A stretch of DNA of 12,212 bases. Origin: DAOTKC01 sp035449045. Lineage in GTDB: Bacteria; Bacillota; Clostridia; Christensenellales; CAG-917. Positions 1 to 9,100 of this stretch are shown piece by piece. Location: assembly GCA_035449045.1 (NCBI GenBank), contig DAOTKC010000042.1:1-12212 (forward strand). The letters are read 5' to 3'. The notes beneath the pieces are model-generated. The model was given only the letters and a program-made list of their open reading frames with translations. It made no database searches and was not told the origin of the DNA. Position 1 is the first letter of the stretch. Each line of letters starts with the position of its first letter. A program made the translations under genes and the position numbers.

Positions 1-104
1 GTGTGGGAGACGCCGCCTATCGTATAGGTGGGGGTGGAAGCCGTGATGTTGGACGCCGAGGAGGACGAGGTCGTCTCCTGGTCGGCAACCGAGGCGGCCT
101 GCGT
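1..104 (-). other. Ser/Thr-rich linker at the window edge (residues 4037-4070)
   Basis: A short polar stretch with ETTSSSSASNITASTPTYT, after which the frame continues out of the window. It is most likely a spacer before another domain. No sortase-type LPxTG motif, membrane segment or stop codon is present before the edge. Confidence 0.45.
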
Positions 105-3100
105 GCCCGTGAAAGCGACGTTGACACTGTGGAGATAGAAGTAGTTATTGCCTCTGCCCTTGCCCTGTATGAACCACCACAGATTCATATAGTTTCCGTT
201 GATTATGCTGCGGAGTTCAGAGGCGGTGTAGGTGACTGTCGCCGAGATTTCGTTGGAAGCGAGTCCGGGCGTCTCCGACCATTTGGCATTGGTCGGCGGG
301 CTGTATTCGTAATGCGCGCCGCTGCCCGTGAGTAAGCCGTTTGATATGTCGAAATGGTAAATCTCCGGCCGCTCGGAAATGAAGTCGGAAGACAAATAGA
401 AATAGATTTTGAAAGATATCGTCAGGCTGACATTGCCGTATTCGATGGCGCGGGTAATCTTGTCGGAAAGGACTATGTTGGTTCCCACCTTGACGTTGGC
501 GTTAAAGGGGTCGCCCAGCCAGTTGCCCGACCATTGGACGGCGCCGAAGAGCCAGTAGACGGTGGGGCCGAAGCCGAGCATGCCTGTCATGTTGTTGCTG
601 TTGCCGCCCGAATAGTTGCCGTAGATGTCGGGGCGCACTTCTTTATTCTCGCCCACAAACTCGGTAAGCGCGATATATTTATCACCTGTGTAGTAATACC
701 ATCTGTGCGAATCGTCGAGGTTGGTGGCAAGGTTGTAATTCGCCGTGATATTGTCTTCGTTTCCGATGACGAGGTCGTTCATTATATCGTAGCGGATGCG
801 GAGCGAGTTGATATAGGCCTCCATCGTCTGAGTGTTGGCGGCTTCGATATAGACGGAATAGACGTAGTTGCTCTCGCCGAGGCCTGGCTCGAAGAACATA
901 TTGTAGAGCGCAAGCTTGTTATTGCCGTTCGACGTAGCGACAAAGCCGTAGACGAAATGGTCGTAGGTCTGAATAGAGCCTATGCCGAGCACGGTGCCGT
1001 AACTGACGTCGCCCAGCCTCGCCACACCGAGGCGGGTGTTAATTCCCGAACGCGCCTGTAGCTCCAGTTCGATGGAAATTCTCAGTTTGCCCAAATTGGC
1101 ATAGTAGGCAAGGTCGCCCGAAAGCCTGATTTTAATTCCGAATATGCCGCCCACGTTGGAGCCGCTGTGGAAGCCGGGGTTGGAGGTGTTGGTGACGTTG
1201 AGGCTGGAGTTGGAAGTCGCCCACCAATAGTAGTTGAGCGCGCCGCTGCCGGTAGGATTGGCGTATTTGAGCATTGCCCCGTCGGGGTTCTGAGACATCT
1301 CACCCTGCCAGCCGATGACGCCGGCGCCCGAGCCGCTCTGGTTGTGAACGACGGTGGTCTGCTGCTCGTGGATGTTGGAATAGGTATCGGCCTGCCTCAA
1401 GGTCAGCGTGGCCTGGTTGAAGATTTCGCCCCATCCGCCGACCGGGTTGCTGAAGTGGAAAATGAGGCGGATGCCGGTGCAGTCGGCGGGAACGGAACAG
1501 GTAATATTAAACCAGCCGCCCTTGCCGGTTATCTCCAAAACCTCGGTTTTGACGCCGGGGACGGAGGCGTTCATGTCGGAAACGGTGCCTGTCGGTTTTA
1601 TTTTGGCGCCCGAGCCGTCGATGTAGGCAATGCCCATCGTAAGACCGTCGGCTCTGCCGTAGACGTAGTTGTAGACGCTGAGTTCGGCGATAAGCCTGCC
1701 GTTGGCGGCAAGGCTCACGCCGCCGCCCGGCCGCAAGTCGACGTCCATCCACATAACCAGAGAGCCGCTTGCCGGCTCGTCGCTGTTGAGGCCGAAGCCG
1801 TAGGGACGGCTGAAAGGCCAATCGCCTATTCTCACCCAGCCTACTCCCAGGCCGCTGCCGCTCGCCGCGTTAATCATGTTGACATAGTTGGCATAGGTGC
1901 CCGCGCTCTCGGTGTTGCCCGCCGTTATCTGCTTACTTATGCCGCTCGGGTAGTTGTCGAAAGTTTCCGATGCGGTATAAGTATGGACGCGCGCGCTGGA
2001 GCCGCCGTTGGGCGAGCTGTCTATGCCCGAGGCGCTCGCGTTGTGGACGATATTGAAAGTGCAGCCGTCGGCGGCCGCCGCCACGTTATAGTTGTCGTTG
2101 ACGAGCATGTACTCGTTGTAACGCACCTGCATGGCGTAGCCGTTCATAATCCAATAACGGTCCTGTCCCGAGGCGTCGGTGCCCAGATTAGTGCCGCCGT
2201 AGCCATAAGTGGTGCCGTTTATTGCCGTAAGGTTTTTGCCGGTGAGCGAGCTTCCGCTTATGCCCGAGAACAGCGTGGCGTTTGCCCAAACGTTGTCGTA
2301 GCGGGTGGACGAGGAAGTGTCGGAGAACAGCCGCTTGTCGCGGACGGTGACGAGCTTTTCGGAATCGGACTCGCCGATGGCGTTGCCGTAATAAATCCCC
2401 ACCGTCGGCATCGACCAGACTATAAGCGGCGCCACGGTATTGTAGGTATACGAGGACAGCCCGCCGCTCTGCCAAGCCACTTGAGGCTGCGCAAGCGAGC
2501 AGGCGGTGTAGGCGTTGAGAGGTTCGGAATAAGTGAGATTTGCCCAACTGTTGACATAGCCCTCCGCCTTGGCATAGACGTTTCGGGGCTGAATCTGGTG
2601 CTGGGTGGTGGTGCTGACATAGTAGTAGCCGGCGGGGTCGGTGTTGGGGAAGGTGTAGTAATCCCAAAAGCTGGCGTAGCCGGAATAGATGTCGGAAGGC
2701 GAAAACGAGCTTTGAAGCTGGCCGATGGTAACGGCGAATTTGACGTAGTAAGAGCCGACCTGGTAGGCGCAATACGGCTCCACCGCCGAGGACGAACTGC
2801 TGTAGAATTTGCCCGAAACGGTGGGGAATGACAGCACGTCGCCGGCGAAGCCCGTCACGCTTATGAATGAGGGGTCGTAGGCGGTCTGGAAAAAGTCGGT
2901 GCCGTCGTAGAGCTTCTCTTTTCTCAACGCCGCGCTGTTCCAAACCGGCCCGTTTATTTGGATATTTAGCAGACGCTTGGTGATGGTGCCGGGCGTGCTA
3001 TACCAATATTCGCCGCTGAACTGCACGGCGTCGGGGTCGGTGGAAAGCGGAATATCGTAGTTATAAATATAGCTGTAGTTGCCGTCGCTGCCCGACTGCT

Positions 3101-6100
3101 GGCGCGCCGTGCAGTAATTGACGACGGCGCCCGAGGAGTTGAGCTTGATGCGATAGTAGAGCGTCTTGCCGCCGATGAGCTTGTCGTTGAACTCCGCCTT
3201 GAAGGAATTGATGCCGTAGTCGAGGGGGACGGTGGTATCGCCGGGAACCAACCCGCAGTTCGCCACGCCCGCCGCCGTGATGTTCAGGACGGCGTCGGTG
3301 AAGGTGGCGGTGTTATTGAAGGGCATCGTGGTGGTCTGCAATACAAAATATGTTTTATTAAAGTTTAATATCTTCTTATAAATATTATAAGTTTTACTCG
3401 TCGTGAAGTTGGTGGGCGTTTCGGGCGTCCACGGCGTGCCGCCTTTCACTATGCAGTAGTTATTGAAAGCGCCGAAGCCGACTTGGCCTTGGTTTCTCTG
3501 CTTCCACGTCGCGGTGTAGCTGATTGTTCTGGCGCCCGCGTTAAGGGATGAATAAACCTTACTGCCGCTGTCTATGGTGTAGTTATCGGAGTAAATCTGA
3601 CGGTTGGCCAGCGGGTCGTCGTTGCCCGTCACAGGCAAAAATCCGAGGGAGATATTGCCGTTAAACGTATTCGTCCTGTCATACTGCTTATCGGTGTTGG
3701 TGATGGTGAAGAAGGCAGTGCCGTCGGTGGCGTGGTATTCGCCGTCGTTTCTCATCGTAAGCAGCACCGGCTCGATGACGAGATAGACATCATAAAGCCC
3801 GCTGATGGTGTAGTTGTCGTCGCCGAGTTCGCCCGTGAAGGCCACGTTAAGCTGGTATTTGCCGGCGCCCGTCGGCTTTTTGATGGTGGTGTGGTTATAA
3901 CCGATTCTCGCCACGCCCTGATAGGCGAACGCCGTAACCTGATAGCTGACGGTGATAAAAGCGGTGCCGCCGCCCATCAAATCATCGTCGTAATAAGTGA
4001 CGCCGTTCAAGGTGGCGGAGACGCTGACGCCCTTGGATGTGCCGTCGTAAACGCGCGAATAGGTGTCGGCGCCGTAAGAGGGGTTAAGAGTATATCCCGA
4101 GCCCGTTGTGATTATGTTGAGCGTGACGGGCATGGGGTCGATGATGAAGAGGCCGTGATAAGTGCCCATCAGAACGCCACCGCTGCTCGAATAAATCCTC
4201 AAGCGGTAGTAGTAGGTGCGGGCGTTTTCAATTTGGCTCATCGGGTTGGTGTTGCTGGTGCGGTTGGCGACCGAGTTATAGAAGGTGAATTCCCATGTAT
4301 AGCTTCGGTTGGTCTGGCCCGACGTCGATTCCTGCGGCATTGTGGTGACGGCGGGAGTTATCGGCGCGGCGCAGTAAGTCTCGCGGTCGGCGACGGTGGG
4401 ACGGCCGTATTTGGCGTAGATGCCCTGCGAGTTGTTATAGGTGGCGTTGGAGGCGGCGTAGACAGCCTCGACGGTAGAGCCGTTGAGAGCGAGCGAATAC
4501 CAGCTCGCCGAGTCGACGGAGTTCGCGCTTGCGTTGGCCATGCGGAAATAGTAGCCGCTGGGGTTGGTCGTCGAAGGCGCGCCCGCTTGACCGGTCAGCT
4601 TGAAGTATTCGATATTCAGCGTCAGGGCGTCGCTCCAAACGTAGTTCGAGCTGCCCGAGGAGCAAGGTATAACGGTCATCATCTCGCCGATGCCTGCCAA
4701 CGCTACCGACACATAGGCAAGTCCCGAGCCCAGCGCGCCCGAGCCCGTCACCACGGTGTCGGCCGCCGGAATCGTGATATCGTTGCTCGCGGTGGGATAG
4801 AACGCCCAGCACGCCGTGACGGCGGCGGCGGCGTCCTTGGCGCCCGCTACGCCGCCGAAATTGGAAGCGGAGGTGACGCCGAAGCCCTTTGAATTATAGC
4901 AATATTGAATTATCGAGGTGCTTACCAAATTGCCGACAATGCCGCCCGCGTAGCTGGTCGTTGCCGTGACGTTTGCTTCGTTGACCGAATACGAAATGGT
5001 GTCGGCGTCGTTTATCGAGCCGGCGACGCCGCCCGCATAGCTTGCCGAAGCGGTTATCGTAGCGGCGGGGGCGTTGTAGAAGCGCGTTATCTTCACTATG
5101 GCGCCCACCTCGGCAATACCGACAAGCCCGCCGACATAGCTTGCGCCCCGAACAGTACCGTAGTTGGCCGCCCTTGTGATGATTAATTTCGGAATATTCG
5201 AAGTGCCCGTGCCCACATAACCCAGTATACCACCGACGTTGTTGCCGTTCGAAGTAATCTCACCGTGGTTGTAGTATTGGCCGCTGGTAAGTCCGTCTAT
5301 GCTGGTAGACCCATTTGTGTAAGCGGTCAGCTCGCCCGCGATGCCGCCGACGCTGCCCGAGCCCGAGACCTTGCCGTGGTTGGTATATATATATGATGCG
5401 CTAATCCCACCCCAGTTTATCGCACCGTAAATCCCGCCCACGCGCGTGGCCGTGCCTGCTATTTCCATATAATTGGTGGCATTGCTGTTCAAAGAGCCGC
5501 CGTAGCCCCTGCCGTAGATGCCGCCGACCTCGGTGGCGCCCTGTATTTTGGCGGAGGTGCCGCTATCGCCGTTTTGAAGAGGAACGTTAACGGTGCAATC
5601 CTGGGCACGCCCGAATATGCCGCCTACGTTGCCCGCGCCGATCGCGGTGATATTGGCGGTGTTTTTAAGCAGCGCGCCCGACAAAGTTACTCTTTGTATA
5701 TAGCCAAAAATCCCGCCGATGAGTGCTTCGGGTTCAGAGGATTGAGAGGTTATCGCGCCACTGTTAAGAAGCGTAATACCTGTCAACGTTACATTGTTGT
5801 TATAATAAGTTCCCGAAATTTCTCTGCTTGCTATTCTTCCGACGATACCGCCGACGTTCATTTGCGAATGTAAAATCGCGCCTGTTTTAGTAAAGCTGGA
5901 TATAATTGTCAGCGAGCTTACCGCTCCCGCTGCGCTTACTTCCATCGAGCCGACTATGCCGCCGACGTAGCTCTTGCCGTGCATCGGCCGCGAAATTCCG
6001 GTGACGGAGGCGGGAAGCGACAGCGAGGACGCCACCATACGCCCGACATAGCCGCCGACGTAGTTGAAGTAGGTGTCGGTGTCGGCGTAGCTCGAGGTGT

Positions 6101-9100
6101 TGCAGCCCGCGATGGTGTCGCTCGACAGCACCGAGGTCGTCGAAACGGCGGAGCTTAAAAGGTAACCGGCGATGCCGCCGACGTAGCCGTCTTCCGAAGT
6201 GCCGCCCATGCCGCGTATGATGCCGTTGGTGAGTTCGCAAGCGGTAATCTGGACGTTTTCGCCCTTACCCACTATGCCGCCGACGTAGTGCGCGCCCACG
6301 ATAAAGTCGCTCTTTTTGCAGTTGTCGATTTTGACGGTGTAGCCGCCGAGCGAGGCGCCGCCCGCTTCCACGGTGCCGACTATGCCGCCCGCGCCCTGCG
6401 AATTTGCGCCCGTCCTCGTCTGCGACGACGATGTGCAGAACTTGACGGTGACGTCGATTTTATCGAGGGAGGTCGCCGCGATGTAGCCGACTATGCCGCC
6501 CACGCCGTGGAACAGTCCGCTGTTGGCGTTGTTGGCGGTTACGCCGGAGTTGAGCACGCGCTTGGTATCGCTGCCGCCGCCGATGTAGACGCTGACTTTG
6601 TTGGTTGTGCCGGTGCCTTCGGCGATATAGCCGACTATGCCGCCCACGCCCGTCGCCGATGTCGTCGGCGTCACGGTGTTGATGTTGCCGGAGTTGGAAA
6701 CGTAATAATTTGTGGAAAGCGAGCTGGGGTCGCCGACGTAAAGAATGCCAGTGGCGCTGCCGCTCGCTGTAATTCTGCCGATAATGCCGCCGACGGCGGT
6801 GCCTGCCGCGCTCGTCAGCCTGACGGCGCCGATATTGCACACCGATCTTATCATAGTGTTGGCGGAGCTCGAGAGCGAATATTCGCCGATTATGCCGCCG
6901 ACATAGTTGCCGCCGAGAATGGCGCCGGTGTTGGTGTAGTAGGATGTGCCGCCGGCGTAGGCGCCGGTCAGCGAACCGCCTATCATTAGCCCGACTATGC
7001 CGCCGACATAGCTTCCCGTTGCGGTTATCGCGGCAGCGTTGGAGTTGCCCGAAATCGAAACGCCGGCAAGAAGCCTTCCCACGATGCCCGCGACATAGCT
7101 TCCGCCGTTGACCGCGCCGCTCGAAGTGTTGATTGAATCGTTTACCGGCAATTTGGAATAGCCGGTTATGCCGCCGACGTAGTCATTGTAGGATGCCGAA
7201 GTGCTCTGAATGTAGCCGCTGTTGGTGCAAGAAGTGATGTTATGGCTCAGTTGATAACCCGTAATGCCGCCCGCGAAGCTGCCGACAAGGTTTTCGGCCT
7301 CGCCGTTGGTGACATAACTCGTCGCCGTCACCGAGCCGCCGTTGGTGCAGCTTTCGATGGCCCCCTGCGACCTTCCCGAAATGCCGCCGACATAATATAG
7401 CCCGACAACGTTGCCCGAAGCCATATTAGTGGCGTTTTTAATCGTCTTGTCGGAAAAGCCGAATATGCCGCCCACCGAATTGCCGCTGCCGGTGATCGAA
7501 CCCGAGTTGCGGAAGGTGCCGTAAGCGGAAGTATCAGCGGGATTATAGAAGTTGCAGTGCGTCCTACCGCCTACGCCGCCCACGAAGCTGCCGCCCGAAA
7601 TGTTGCCCGAGTTGGTCAGGTTTCCGTAGAGATAGACGTTGGCGGAAACCGCGTAGCCGACTATGCCGCCGGTATACGACGAAGTGCCCGTTACGGCGGC
7701 GGCGTTGGTGAGGTTATAAAGTTCGCAGTTTTCGGCATAGCCGACTATGCCCGCGGTGGCTAAGCCCGCCGGAGTGGTCACGCCGCTCACCGCTCCTTGG
7801 ACTGTTAGGTCGTGAATCTTGGTCCTGACCGAAGCGCTCTCGCCTGTTACATAGCCGAACAGCCCCGCAAAGGTATTCAAATTTATTGTCTTACCGGTGC
7901 CGTTGAAGTCGGCGCGGAAGGTGTAGGTCGCATCACTGCCTATCGGCATCATTGAGCCGGATGATACCGTGATGTTTTGAGAAACCTCGAAGAAGGAGCC
8001 GGCGAAGGTGCGCGAGCTTGCCTGCACGCCCGAGGACGCGATGGTGAAGCCGTTGCCCGTCCAGTTGCCGCTGACGCTGTTGAGCGGCTGGCGGACATTG
8101 TTGACTATGTTGGAAAGATTGACAAGATGCAGCGCGCTGTCAATCATATAGGGGTTGGTAGCCGAGCCCCATTTGCCCGTGCCGCCCGCCTTGGTGCCAA
8201 AGTCGCTGTTGATGATTTGGAAATTGACGGCAAGCTGGCCGCAGACGATGCCTGCGGTATCTTTATATTGCAGATATATCGTGTAATCAGTGCCCTCGGC
8301 AGGATAGTTGCCCGCCGACATCACTTGTTCGGGATTGACATAGCCGCCGAAGGTGGAACCTATCGACGCCGAAGTCGTAGAATACCCCGCGCTGATTGAG
8401 CCGCTGACGCCGATATTTATTCCCCTCCCCGAGTCCAGCGTTTTGAAATCGCTCCTCAAAATGTAGAGCGTTTGGCCGGTATAAGTCGAGCTGGTATAGC
8501 TGACGCCGTTGAACCAGAATGAAATTTGTGCAAAGGTAGCGGTGTAGGTGCCGTTGGGAATATAGTTCGGTTGTTTGTTGGGCGTGCCGTCGTAATAGGT
8601 GCGCATCGCTATTGTGCGGGTGTGCGCAACCGCGGTGCTAGACTGCGTCCAGTAGAGGAAGTAATATCCGGCGTTGGGAGTGGCCGCCGAGGTGATGGAG
8701 GTTTCCACGGTGTAGCTCGAGTTGTTCGCGGCGTAGGATGTCGGGTTTACCGAACCGTTGCCCGCGGAGTCAAAGTAAGTTGCGGCGGAGTTGAATATCT
8801 CAATCTTGGGATTATAAATCCAGCCATCGAAGTGGTTGAACCAGCCGCCGTCCCATTTAACGAAGACGCCGACGCGGATGGTGTTGTAGTTTTGGCTGCC
8901 TTGAGGTATCGTTATCGACGCCGATAGATTGCCGCCCGCCGTGGCCGCCGAGCCGTGGGAAATCGTATCGTTTATAAAACTGTAGAAGTTGCCGTTGCCC
9001 GAATAGCCTCCCGCAATAAAGGGATAGAGTGTAGTGCTGCCGGAGCCGCCGGAATTGCATGAAAACGTTAAAGAGATAGCTCCTTTTGAAAGCGCGGCCT

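Larger units (their letters stand above)
2595..4145 (-). repeat. Four tandem YDG/MBG-like modules (residues 2690-3206)
   Basis: Four units of about 120-135 residues follow one another. Each starts with an I-x-P/K-x-x-L strand: IIDPMPVTLN, VIEPVLLTM, IYKKILNF, ITKRLLNIQ. A further IQPRNVYAK begins the next segment. Units 1 and 4 carry YDGT (SRVYDGTSKG, EKLYDGTDFF), unit 2 a degenerate QYDRT, and unit 3 none. Unit 1 ends GDDNYTISGLYDVYLVIEP, the usual NYxI...I-x-P close of this family. YDG and MBG domains occur as spacers in haemagglutinin-like and other large surface proteins. Units 1 and 4 are confident, units 2 and 3 rest on position and start strands. Confidence 0.7.

Noticed and set aside
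1134..1157. A NVGGIFG string in module D, taken at first for an extra GLUG repeat
   Set aside because: It is isolated, lacks the following strand and Cys/CTN turn, and sits where the other jelly-roll-like modules have their first hydrophobic strand.
1167..2831. Plus-strand open frame of 554 codons
   Set aside because: It is the exact codon-for-codon antisense of the giant gene, its translation is low-complexity Val/Gly/Ala/Arg with no domain, and its openness is explained by missing TTA/CTA/TCA codons on the sense strand.
2188..2943. Minus-strand open frame of 251 codons in another register
   Set aside because: It overlaps the giant frame entirely and reads as Arg/His/Leu-rich sequence, the usual result of reading GC-rich codons out of phase.
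3732..4892. Plus-strand open frame of 386 codons
   Set aside because: Same antisense register as above; it runs across YDG module 1 and the end of the GLUG array and has no recognisable motif or convincing ribosome binding site.
5383..5395. TATATATATAT run as a promoter -10 region
   Set aside because: It lies inside coding sequence (SYIYT), with no -35 partner at a sensible distance and no downstream start or gene.
6288..6989. Plus-strand open frame with a repeated DYAAH-like pattern
   Set aside because: The repetition (ADYAAHA, ADYAADI) is simply the antisense reading of the VGGIVG codons, not an independent repeat protein.
4900..7871. Possible CRISPR-like or other DNA-level repeat array, from the recurring GCCGCCGACATAG string
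   Set aside because: Spacing is irregular, the strings vary at third codon positions, and the intervening DNA stays in frame; the periodicity comes from the protein repeat.
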